Assembly: GCA_964609675.1 (NCBI GenBank)
Contig: CAZSRX010000024.1
Location: 4,129 to 68,128 of the forward strand
DNA: 64,000 nt
Direction: 5' to 3'
Origin: CAZSRX01 sp964609675 [NCBI: uncultured Bacteroidota bacterium]
Lineage (GTDB): Bacteria > CLD3 > SB21
Within the stretch, counting starts at the first letter, position 1, and each line of letters begins with the position of its first letter. The position numbers were made by a program, and so were the translations under genes. Of the stretch, positions 56,346-64,000 are shown in pieces. A model generated the notes under the pieces. That model saw nothing but the letters and a program-made list of their open reading frames with translations. It was not told where the DNA came from and searched no databases.

Positions 56346-58424
56346 CTATTTCTTATCCAGATAAATCTTCAGCTTGTCTCCCACCTTTACAGTGTTGGAG
56401 GATAACTTATTCCAGCGTTTGATAGTACTGACTTCCACACCAAACATCTTCGCTATGCTGGCCAGGTTATCGCCTTCCTGCACCACATAAACCTTGGTAC
56501 CCGGCTCGATGACTTCGGTTTCCTTCGCTTTTTTCTTCACAGCCTTGCGGTAACCCTGGTCGGGCACGTATGGATCCACCCAGATGGTCAGCGTTTGTCC
56601 GGGATAGATCGGATCGCCGTAATACAGATTGTTCCAATTACGTATATCCTGCGGGAGTACATTGTACCATTCGGCTATTTCACTGAGATTGTTGCCGGCT
56701 TCTACTTTATAAAGTACTTTCTTTTTACCCTCCTTATCATCCTTCTTTTTATCCTTGACTGTGGATGTGTTTGTGGTAATAGTACCGCCAGCGCCGGATG
56801 AGGTTGACTGTCCGGAAGTAGAAGTTTTTTTAATGATTTTCGCGTCGTCATGGGTCAATTGCACCGGTTTGTAATTTGCGGGAGCTACCGGAATGAGCAA
56901 GTACTGACCCGTGATAAGATTGGTGGAATTTTTTAGTTGGTTCGCCTGCTGGATGGCCTTGATGTCCGTGCCAAACCGGCTTGCAATGAGCGTCAGCGTT
57001 TCGCCGTACTTTACCTGATATCTTACCCAGGTGCGTTTTTTCTCAGCGGGTACTTTGGCGTAGCCTTCAAGGAATTTGGCACGTGTGCCAAGAGGAAGTT
57101 TCAGTACATACCGGGACATGGTCGGCGGCGTACACCAACGGAGCAGGGCCGGATTGATCTCACGGATGCTGTCCACCGTGGTGCCGGCGCATTCGGCGAT
57201 AATTTGAAGGTCAAGGCACTCGTGGATAGATACGGTATCCACGAGCCAGGCGGTATCTTTTTCAAGCGTAATACCGAACGCGGCGGGATCCTTAGCGATT
57301 CGCGCCGCGGAAATGAAATACGGCACGTAGCGTTTGGTCTCGCGGGGCAGTTTAGTCATTTCCCAGTAATCGCGGGTGTTGTTCTTCTTGATGGCACGGT
57401 TTACGCGTCCCGGTCCCGAATTATACGCCGCCAGCGCCAGATACCAGTCACCGTATTCGTAGAAAAGGTCTTTCAGATGGCGTACGGCCGCGCGGGTGGA
57501 TTCATAAATATCCCGACGCTCATCGGCCCACCAGTCCACGTTCAAGCCGTAGAGCTTCGCGGTACCTTTCATAAACTGCCAGGGGCCGGTAGCCCGCATA
57601 TGCGACTGCGCATGCGCGCTGAACCCGCTCTCAATCATGCCTACATAAATAACGTCTTCGGACACGCCTTCTTCCCGCGCGATTTGCCGGATGATGTGTT
57701 CATAGCGGCCCATTTTCCGGTACAACTGCTGGAGCGTGCCGACGCCGTATGTCTTGAAATTGCTGATATATTTATTGACCCGCTCATTGTCGATATTTAA
57801 CGGGATGTAATCAAGCGAATGACCCTTTACCACCGGCGCGTGAATTTCACCGACCGTGTTCAGACCGGACAGCCCGATATCATAAAACGCCAGCCGGCTG
57901 ATGACTTGCTGGGCAAAGGCCTGTTCCTGGTACTGGCCACTGTTTTCCAGCATCGTCTTATAATTATCAATGAGACCGTTAACTAACCAGGTCAGGTATT
58001 CATTAGCCAGTTCCGGTTCTTCACTTTCAGATTTAGAACCGTTTTCATCGACAGAAAAAGCTTCGAAATCGCTTTTCATCGAACCATTGCCGTTGCTTTC
58101 GTCAAATTCATAAGTCGCCAGCAGTTCGCCAAGCGCATAAAGACTGTCGATAGCCCGGTCATATTCAAGCTTCGCATATTCAACATTCTGGTCAATAAAC
58201 CAGTAACGGAGCGCATTCGTATAATAATCCTTAACCTTGCCAATGATTGTTTCCTGCGCCTGTTTCAGGGATTCCTTATCAATTTTACTTCCATTGTCCG
58301 TATCTAATTTCAGAAACTGTACTTCACCGCTTGCTGAGGAAGAGTCCTTTTTTTGGGCAAAAACAGGAAAATACACCGAACTCAGAAAAACTATGGAGAC
58401 CATTAATCCGATTTTTAACTTCAT
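56346..58424 (-). CDS. MltD-like lytic transglycosylase with three LysM domains
   Basis: Cleaves peptidoglycan glycan strands in the periplasm. The 692-residue protein has a signal peptide (to about residue 24, FAQ) and an N-terminal helical region. The SLT domain at about 240-375 contains YVGMIESGFSAHAQSHMRATGPWQF (catalytic Glu in IES) and ALAAYNSGPGRVNRAI. Three LysM repeats lie at about 465-510, 570-615 and 642-690 (YQVKYGETLTLIASRFG; YKVEAGNNLSEIAEWYN; YVVQEGDNLASIAKMFG). A Ser/Thr/Lys-rich linker joins the first two. Neighbouring HtpX and other envelope proteases suggest an envelope maintenance region. Confidence 0.95.
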   Translation of the reverse strand: MKLKIGLMVSIVFLSSVYFPVFAQKKDSSSASGEVQFLKLDTDNGSKIDKESLKQAQETIIGKVKDYYTNALRYWFIDQNVEYAKLEYDRAIDSLYALGELLATYEFDESNGNGSMKSDFEAFSVDENGSKSESEEPELANEYLTWLVNGLIDNYKTMLENSGQYQEQAFAQQVISRLAFYDIGLSGLNTVGEIHAPVVKGHSLDYIPLNIDNERVNKYISNFKTYGVGTLQQLYRKMGRYEHIIRQIAREEGVSEDVIYVGMIESGFSAHAQSHMRATGPWQFMKGTAKLYGLNVDWWADERRDIYESTRAAVRHLKDLFYEYGDWYLALAAYNSGPGRVNRAIKKNNTRDYWEMTKLPRETKRYVPYFISAARIAKDPAAFGITLEKDTAWLVDTVSIHECLDLQIIAECAGTTVDSIREINPALLRWCTPPTMSRYVLKLPLGTRAKFLEGYAKVPAEKKRTWVRYQVKYGETLTLIASRFGTDIKAIQQANQLKNSTNLITGQYLLIPVAPANYKPVQLTHDDAKIIKKTSTSGQSTSSGAGGTITTNTSTVKDKKKDDKEGKKKVLYKVEAGNNLSEIAEWYNVLPQDIRNWNNLYYGDPIYPGQTLTIWVDPYVPDQGYRKAVKKKAKETEVIEPGTKVYVVQEGDNLASIAKMFGVEVSTIKRWNKLSSNTVKVGDKLKIYLDKK

Positions 58425-58591
58425 GCATTCACTTTCTTCTATAGATATATTAAAATATAATTATTTTTAAATTTAGCGGGGGAATATATGGAATCCATGG
58501 TGTATAGTCAATTTTTTTTAAAGTTAATAATACAATTAAAAGATGTAGAGGTGCGTTTATTTGTTGGGACAAAATGATTCGCGTCAAGCAA

Positions 58592-58620
58592 AAAAAAACT
58601 GTCTTGACGACAGTTTTTTT
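58592..58620. terminator. rho-independent terminator
   Basis: Stem AAAAAAACTGTC (58592-58603) with GACAGTTTTTTT (58609-58620), five-base loop; located 15 bases after the htpX stop on the minus strand. The T/A flanks make it usable in either direction. Confidence 0.85.
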
Positions 58621-58635
58621 AAACTCGACATGCTC

Positions 58636-59484
58636 TCATCCCAACATGAGCATATTTTGTAAACGCTCGATACGTTTCTCAATGGGCGGATGCGTACTGA
58701 ACAAATTAACCAGGCCGCCACCGGAAAGCGGATTGACTATGAACATGTGCGCGGTCGCCGGTTTGGCTTCCATGGGAATGCGCTGTGAGGCCATCTGCAG
58801 TTTACGCAGCGCGCTGGCAAGATAATTAGGGTTACCGCTGAATCGGGCGCCGGCTTCGTCCGCAAGATATTCACGCGACCGGGAAATAGCCATCTGGATG
58901 AGCATGGCGGCGATTGGAGCGAGAATAATCATCAATAAAGCGCCGATTGGATTGCCGCCTTCCTCGTCGTCGCTGCTGCGGCCGCCGAATATCAGGGCCC
59001 AGTGCGCCATATTCGCTATCATACTTATCGCGCCGGCTATCGTTGCGGCCACGGAACCAATCAGGATATCGCGGTTTTTTATATGTCCGAGTTCATGCGC
59101 AATCACGCCGGCAAGCTCCTCGCGCGACAGGATACGCAGGATGCCCTCCGTAACCGCCACAGCCCCGTGCTCCGGATTGCGGCCGGTGGCAAAGGCGTTT
59201 GGCTGGTCCCCTTCGATGATGTACACTCTCGGCATCGGCAGTTCAGCGCGTATCGCCAGTTCCTGCACCAGACTGTATAACTGCGGCGCGTCGGAAGGAC
59301 CTATTTCGCGGGCACCGTACATTTTAAGCACAATCTTGTCACTGAACCAGTAACTGAAAAAATTCATGCCCATGGCTATCATGAATGCCAGAATCATGCC
59401 GCTTTGTCCACCGAGCCATTTGCCGACCAGAACCAGCAGGACGGTCAATCCGGCCATCAGAATAAAGGTTTTCATTGTATTCAT
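58636..59484 (-). CDS. htpX: zinc metalloprotease HtpX
   Basis: Inner-membrane M48 protease that removes damaged or misfolded membrane proteins. The 282-residue protein has two N-terminal membrane helices ([33 protein letters not shown]), then the zinc motif [13 protein letters not shown] (HExxH at about 129-133) with the third ligand in [10 protein letters not shown]. The helix pair at about 145-205 ([37 protein letters not shown]) and the C-terminal [16 protein letters not shown] complete the family. AGAGGTG lies eight bases before the first ATG. Confidence 0.95.
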   Translation of the reverse strand: MNTMKTFILMAGLTVLLVLVGKWLGGQSGMILAFMIAMGMNFFSYWFSDKIVLKMYGAREIGPSDAPQLYSLVQELAIRAELPMPRVYIIEGDQPNAFATGRNPEHGAVAVTEGILRILSREELAGVIAHELGHIKNRDILIGSVAATIAGAISMIANMAHWALIFGGRSSDDEEGGNPIGALLMIILAPIAAMLIQMAISRSREYLADEAGARFSGNPNYLASALRKLQMASQRIPMEAKPATAHMFIVNPLSGGGLVNLFSTHPPIEKRIERLQNMLMLG

Positions 59485-59690
59485 AATCTTTTCACCTCTT
59501 TCAAATTTTGCATAAATATAATTTTTTATTTTTTTTAGTCAATCAAATTCAGTCGCTGTAAAGAACTTTATTCATTTTCTTTGCATAAAAAACGATAACA
59601 GCTTATGAAATATTCCACAAAACCGTCAGAAACTATTGAATCTAATAATTCGATTGTGGCATATTTAAAAAAAACATATAAATTGTCCGC

Positions 59691-60545
59691 ATGAAAATCA
59701 AAATCCATATTGGCGAATTTCTGATGATAATTCCACTGCCGAATTGGAATCTGACGGATTCTCAACGGCGTCTATTGGTAGGCAGTGCTATTTCCCTGCT
59801 GGTTAACGCCGTATTTATTATTATTCTTAAATATGCCAGCGCGGTGGAGCCGCTGATGCTGATGGTTAGTCCCAATCCGAAAATCGCCGTGATGAATCTG
59901 AAAGAGGACGAGGAAATAAGGAAGGCCCGTGAAATCGCCGAGAACCCTCTCGCTAACCGCATCCGGCCTAAGGACGCCAAAATTCTATCCGAAGAAGATT
60001 CTAAATCCGATATCACTGAAGCGCCGAAAGACATGACCCTTCTTTCGGGGGATACCCGCAATGAAGGCGGCGCATCCGCCCGGGAAGAAAAAGAAACCCT
60101 GACCGAAGACGCGTTTGAAAACAATCAGCCGGTTTACCCGTTCCTTAAAAATCAGGGTGCCCGTAAATCCGTTCTGGAAGATATTACCGGCAAAAGCGAA
60201 GGCAAGCAGGGATGGTCAGGAATGTCCTATCAGCTCAGCACGTACGCCTGGGAACACGCCGCGTATTTTAATAAATGGAAACGGAAAATGACGGATCAAT
60301 GGTATCGGATAACCTCGCGGATTATTTTTAACCCGCAGGCCAAACTCGGCGATATGCAGATTTACGTGAAAATGAACCGCGCCGGGCAACTGCTGGATTC
60401 CCGCATCGTGGATTACAACTGTGACAAGACTTTCGTTACACCCGCCTACGCGTCGATTCTCAATTCATTCCCGCTGGACCCGTTACCGGCAAATTTTCCC
60501 GATAACCTTCTGGAAATAACCTGGACGATTACGATTACCAAATGA
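59691..60545 (+). CDS. TonB-family-like protein
   Basis: A 284-residue protein with one membrane helix at about 28-47 (LLVGSAISLLVNAVFIIILKY) and a periplasmic charged linker (KEDEEIRKAREIAE; EAPKDMTLLSGDT; REEKETLTED). The C-terminal domain at about 200-284 is of the TonB/TolA type: TSRIIFNPQAKLGDMQIYVKMNRAGQLLDSRIVDYNC and ILNSFPLDPLPANFP. It could be an energy transducer or a TolA-like protein; no ExbB or ExbD is adjacent. The start could also be the ATG 33 bases downstream (59724). It is convergent with the trypsin-like protease gene, whose stop codon directly abuts its own. Confidence 0.72.
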   Translation: MKIKIHIGEFLMIIPLPNWNLTDSQRRLLVGSAISLLVNAVFIIILKYASAVEPLMLMVSPNPKIAVMNLKEDEEIRKAREIAENPLANRIRPKDAKILSEEDSKSDITEAPKDMTLLSGDTRNEGGASAREEKETLTEDAFENNQPVYPFLKNQGARKSVLEDITGKSEGKQGWSGMSYQLSTYAWEHAAYFNKWKRKMTDQWYRITSRIIFNPQAKLGDMQIYVKMNRAGQLLDSRIVDYNCDKTFVTPAYASILNSFPLDPLPANFPDNLLEITWTITITK

Positions 60546-61595
60546 TCAGCGTGTTTCTTCTTTTTTAAAGAGATATCGAAGATCAAACCCTTTTCGAATG
60601 AGCTGGTTTTCGTTCCTTTCGATAAACTCCTTAATCAATTCTGTAGAAATCACGTTGGTAATACCATAACGGATATCGGTTTTCAGTTCTACAAAGGACT
60701 CACCCTGATACGGAATACCCGGATCATACGCCGCGGCATCATAATTCTTGCCCGGTGTCAGAATATATTCGTATTGCGCTGAGACCGATTTGGCCAAACC
60801 AACCAGTTCGAAATTCGGTACGCCATCACGGATGGCCAGCACGGCGCCGCCGCTGAATCCCCGGTTAAACGGCGCATCAGTTAGAAAGGAACCTTTTTTA
60901 TCCCGGTTCGGACTGCTGACGATGCCTTTTGTAATCATCTTGTATCCCATCGGATAACCAATAATGTAAATAAACGTCCCCCACTCAAGGTCCTTGGAAC
61001 GGCCGATGGGATACCGAAACACCGGCACCCCAATGGGATGTTCTTCGCGGAATTGCTTGCCGATAAGCGCGATATCGTTTTCCTTGTCCCGCGCGAGCAC
61101 TTCCATTTCGCCGCCTTCAGGAATGTCCTTGATAAAATTAATCTGTTTTTCAAGCACGCTGAAAGATCGTATCGTTCCGGTTTCTCCTTCTTTACTATAA
61201 TAGGTTATAACCGAATCATCAAAATCCACAATATGCGAGCAGGTCAGCAGGGCAACCCTTTTGTTGTCATAATAGATTACGGTACCGGTGCCGACTACTG
61301 AATTGTGGGAGTAGCTTACCGTCGCTTTTTTTAGAATATCTTCCCGCGTCAGCTCGTACATACGGATCCGCGCATCCTGAGAAAAGAAGTAGGTTTTATA
61401 ATAGGCCGTGGCATACAACATTTTTATGGACTGGCTGACCTCATTAAGCTGTTTGGAGCAGTCCCGGTACGGAAATTCGCTGTCATATTTACCGTCGCCC
61501 AATGTCGGGTAGGCGGTCTGGAAAACATTAGCAGCACAGGAGAGCAGAAAGAGCGCGCCCGCTGTCATCAATGTGAAAGCCGCCAAACATTTCAT
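60546..61595 (-). CDS. trypsin-like serine protease lipoprotein
   Basis: A 349-residue lipoprotein (lipobox FLLSC, Cys20). The chymotrypsin-fold triad is visible: His in LTCSHIVDFDD (about residue 119), Asp in KENDIALIG (about 172) and Ser in FNRGFSGGAVLAI (about 242). The rest includes a Gly-rich stretch typical of trypsin-like proteases. No PDZ domain follows, unlike DegP. It probably degrades or processes periplasmic or outer-membrane proteins. AGAGG lies before the ATG. A DUF885 gene lies 31 bases upstream on the same strand. Confidence 0.88.
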   Translation of the reverse strand: MKCLAAFTLMTAGALFLLSCAANVFQTAYPTLGDGKYDSEFPYRDCSKQLNEVSQSIKMLYATAYYKTYFFSQDARIRMYELTREDILKKATVSYSHNSVVGTGTVIYYDNKRVALLTCSHIVDFDDSVITYYSKEGETGTIRSFSVLEKQINFIKDIPEGGEMEVLARDKENDIALIGKQFREEHPIGVPVFRYPIGRSKDLEWGTFIYIIGYPMGYKMITKGIVSSPNRDKKGSFLTDAPFNRGFSGGAVLAIRDGVPNFELVGLAKSVSAQYEYILTPGKNYDAAAYDPGIPYQGESFVELKTDIRYGITNVISTELIKEFIERNENQLIRKGFDLRYLFKKEETR

Positions 61596-61626
61596 CAGTA
61601 ACCTCTCTCAAATGATATATCGTTTT

Positions 61627-62865
61627 TTAATTTTTCAGGTCAGACGGAGTCAGGGGCGTAGTTAACAATTCTTGAAAAACAGCCCAACGCTTGGACGGGT
61701 TTTCAGGCGTGCCGCCTCTTCTTTCAAGGTATTTTCTGACCAAATCCTGCCCCAGATTATAATTAATAACATAGCTTCGGTATTTATCAAAGAAACGCGT
61801 ACGTTGTTCCGCGCGCTCCCGGGAATACAAGCCGAAACGTACCAGCCATTCCACGGCTTCCTCTCTGGTTATGCGGTGGTCCAGGTAATTCCGGGCCGCT
61901 TCATTGCCGGCATAGGCCAGTTCCAGCGTAAGGTTATGTATATGATAATACTCCTCCGCGGAAGCCGGATCCAGGCCGCTCAGAGGAAACAGCACCTCAC
62001 GTTCGAATTGAATGCGTTCCGCAGCAGGAAAAGCAATCTCGATGCCCATGTTGGCGGTGCCTTCGGCCAGAAGGGACATCGGGCTAAAGAGCGGAAATAC
62101 GCTGAATTCTACAAATCCGTTTTCCCGGACTAACCGCCATTCAATCAGCGCGTTGTACACATGATGGCCGGGATAGCCCTCATGGCAGGCCAGATCCACC
62201 GCGCGGTCAATATATATAGGCAGATCGGTATTCAGTTGTATTCGACTGCACGCGCCGCCTTGGTACCAGTTGTAGCCGCTCCATGGCTTGTTGGTTACAT
62301 ATTCGATTGAAAAACGTTCCTCTTCGGGAAGCGAAAGATATTGGAGTGTACGCGCGCGTCCTTCTGCAATGGCGGCCTTAAATACCCTATCCAGATGTTC
62401 TTTGGGTATGATAAACTGGTTGCGGTAATCATTTAACCGCTGCGACACCTCTCCGCTTCCAGATAGAACGGCGTCGAGTTTGGCCAGCAGATTCCGAAAA
62501 TGTTCCACACCATAGGACGGCGCCATCGCATCAAACCAGTGGAGGGATTCTTCGTCGAAGGACAACGGATGCCCGTTTAGAAAATCGAGGCGCGCCCGGC
62601 AGGCCCGGAGTTGCTTGAGTAAAAAGCGTCGTCGCTTCTCCTGTACCGGCGTCAGCATGGAGATATTCATGGCTTTCAACCCGCCAATGAGCTCCTCGGA
62701 CAGCATAATAAGGTTGTTAAGGGTGATGCGCGGACGCTCTTGCTCGGCCTCTTTCTGCCAGGCCGGGTCGCCGTGAAAGGCATCGACAAAATCCGGATCT
62801 ATCTGACCCATTTTCAAAACCAGTTTAACATACTGCTCGGCATAAGTTCTGAGAATATCCGTCAT
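61627..62865 (-). CDS. DUF885 family protein (short form, metallopeptidase-like)
   Basis: A 412-residue protein with the DUF885 signature ACHEGYPGHHVYNALIEW (HExxxGHH) at about residues 226-240, in line with a zinc-dependent peptidase, and a downstream LLAEGTANMGIEIAFP that may give the third ligand. Many relatives are longer (about 550-600 residues) and exported. This one has no signal peptide and a shortened N-terminal half, suggesting a cytoplasmic form. The ribosome-binding site is GAGGA. It precedes the trypsin-like gene by 31 bases and may share its transcript. Confidence 0.82.
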   Translation of the reverse strand: MTDILRTYAEQYVKLVLKMGQIDPDFVDAFHGDPAWQKEAEQERPRITLNNLIMLSEELIGGLKAMNISMLTPVQEKRRRFLLKQLRACRARLDFLNGHPLSFDEESLHWFDAMAPSYGVEHFRNLLAKLDAVLSGSGEVSQRLNDYRNQFIIPKEHLDRVFKAAIAEGRARTLQYLSLPEEERFSIEYVTNKPWSGYNWYQGGACSRIQLNTDLPIYIDRAVDLACHEGYPGHHVYNALIEWRLVRENGFVEFSVFPLFSPMSLLAEGTANMGIEIAFPAAERIQFEREVLFPLSGLDPASAEEYYHIHNLTLELAYAGNEAARNYLDHRITREEAVEWLVRFGLYSRERAEQRTRFFDKYRSYVINYNLGQDLVRKYLERRGGTPENPSKRWAVFQELLTTPLTPSDLKN

Positions 62866-62992
62866 GTACCATTCCTCGCGTGGTTTAATCTTTAAGATAA
62901 GGTACGACGCAGGAATTATTTATGCAAGTTGAAATGCGAAGCCGCCCGAAGGGACAAATATGCAGAAGCTTAACGAATAGAGTTACTCTATT

Positions 62993-63841
62993 TTAATGAT
63001 CCTTGATTAGATACACAAAAGAGCCGTTGCCGATAAAGTCGGATTGCAGATAGCGAAATACCTGCATGATGCCGCCGGCAAGCTGTTGATCCGTCACGGC
63101 GATGATAACATCACTGTACGGCGTATTATCCAGCGTATAATTTTCATGCCACACACTAAGCGCCAGTTTCCATTCTTCAGGCGCAACGGTCAGATTGGTT
63201 TCCTTCAATTCGATGTCTTTATATTCAAACTTCCACTCGGTACGCTTATCCGTTCCGGGCGCCATACATACCGTAAAAAAGGCGGTTACGGCGGGCGTTT
63301 CATCCCTAAACATGGCCAATTTAAACTGGCGCGGCTTCTTTACACCATCAGTGTAACGGTAATTGAGTATCAAATTTTTTTGTGTAAATGAATTCCACAA
63401 TACCTCCAGGGTTTTGGCAATCTGGGCATCGTCTTTAAAGGTTATTGAATTTTCACCGATTTCAAATTCTATTCCGGATGAACGGTAAAACGAAAGCATG
63501 TCGGAAACAAAAGCGGTGCGTTTTATTAATTCATTATTCTCAAATACGCTGACATGACCCCCGAGATCAATAATGACGGACATATTGTCTGCAAAGGCAA
63601 TCTCAAATATTTCCAAATCGAGACTGGCCGAGCGGTTATTCGATAATATTTTAAGTATCGCCGTGGCTTTGGCCTGATTCACAGTATTGTCTAATAGCGG
63701 AAATAAAAGGGATTGGTTGACATTCTCCACACCTTTTTGCACCAGATCTTTTTTGAATTCAATCACATTGTCCTGTGCAAAAGCTCTATAAAAGTCTGAT
63801 ACGATTAGAATCGATAGCGTAACGTATATTAAATTTTTCAT
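62993..63841 (-). CDS. exported hypothetical protein
   Basis: A 282-residue protein with a signal peptide (MKNLIYVTLSILIVSDFYRAFAQ) and no recognised family. It alternates helix-like segments (ENVNQSLLFPLLDNTVNQ; KATAILKILSNNRS) with strands (LDLEIFEIAFADNMSVIIDLGG; WKFEYKDIELKETNLTV). No obvious catalytic motif, cysteine cluster or membrane helix after the signal peptide is seen. Upstream is the window edge and downstream the DUF885 gene (127-base gap). It is likely periplasmic. Confidence 0.65.
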   Translation of the reverse strand: MKNLIYVTLSILIVSDFYRAFAQDNVIEFKKDLVQKGVENVNQSLLFPLLDNTVNQAKATAILKILSNNRSASLDLEIFEIAFADNMSVIIDLGGHVSVFENNELIKRTAFVSDMLSFYRSSGIEFEIGENSITFKDDAQIAKTLEVLWNSFTQKNLILNYRYTDGVKKPRQFKLAMFRDETPAVTAFFTVCMAPGTDKRTEWKFEYKDIELKETNLTVAPEEWKLALSVWHENYTLDNTPYSDVIIAVTDQQLAGGIMQVFRYLQSDFIGNGSFVYLIKDH

Positions 63842-64000
63842 GTCTTAAACCATATTGTACATTTCAATCAATTATTAAAATTTAAAAAAAAAACTAATAA
63901 TGACAAGATATCTTTGTGTTAGGGCTATTATAACATTGTTGCATAAATATTAACCCAGATTTGTCATTAGAAAATTAGGTTGAAAAACTATAGGGTGAAG

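Noticed and set aside
59568-59765. 65-codon minus-strand frame upstream of the TonB-like gene
   Set aside because: Antisense to the start of the TonB-like gene, no ribosome-binding site, composition of AT-rich noise.

Overview
The window looks like a chromosomal segment of a Gram-negative FCB-superphylum bacterium, probably outside Bacteroidota proper (for example an Ignavibacteria, Calditrichota or KSB1-like lineage). Pointers are a secreted protein ending in the NYPNPFNPSTTI-type sorting domain of type IX secretion cargo, regulator-propeller histidine kinases, a DUF2723 membrane glycosyltransferase, a DUF6599 protein, a PepSY membrane protein and outer-membrane barrel proteins. Shine-Dalgarno sites are often strong (GGAGGTG, AAAGGAG), and one promoter is a near-perfect TTGnnn-17-TATAAT, neither of which is typical of Bacteroidota. 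The exact phylum is inference.

Layout. 1-8.9 kb (minus strand): a truncated dolichol/diacylglycerol-kinase-like membrane protein, two tandem propeller sensor kinases, then queG with a small partner gene. 9.3-12.1 kb: two sodium-coupled amino-acid carriers, followed by a decayed small gene. 12.6-20.1 kb: RhlE-type helicase, DUF2723 protein, metallo-hydrolase, flavin reductase, a frameshifted small membrane protein and purF. 20.3-29.4 kb: a large secreted T9SS-type protein with a frameshift in its sorting tail, a PepSY/lipoprotein pair, a lipoprotein metallo-hydrolase, an FAD oxidoreductase, NrnA, a TPR protein and tRNA-Arg(CCT).

29.8-41.9 kb is a tightly packed plus-strand surface-glycan operon: DUF362 protein, PaaK-like ligase, alcohol dehydrogenase/Gfo-Idh-MocA fusion, hexapeptide acetyltransferase, an alpha/alpha-toroid protein, carbamoyltransferase, WecG/TagA glycosyltransferase, WecA/TagO-type phosphoglycosyltransferase and a Wzi-like outer-membrane protein. 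Together they suggest a lipid-linked GlcNAc-ManNAc-type primer, with the glycan carrying carbamoyl and acetyl groups.

42.0-53.7 kb: tatC, a thioredoxin-like lipoprotein, a 1082-residue protease/propeller/barrel fusion, tRNA-Asp and tRNA-Val, truA, a CHASE4-PAS sensor kinase with its NarL-type regulator, and a Tat-exported DUF362 protein coupled to a DUF6599 protein. 53.7-64 kb: mostly minus-strand envelope and proteolysis genes (M28 peptidase, MltD-like LysM transglycosylase, HtpX, trypsin-like protease lipoprotein, DUF885 protein), a TonB-like protein, and tRNA-Arg(TCT) followed by a degenerate copy of its own 3' half.

No transposase, integrase, CRISPR array, phage gene or rRNA was found. 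Three genes (12158-12495, 18326-18707, 20332-23302) carry small disruptions, two of them in six-base A runs, so assembly error is a live alternative to real decay. The least explained features are the glycan operon, the DUF362/DUF6599 pair, the protease-barrel fusion and the tRNA-Arg 3'-half copy.
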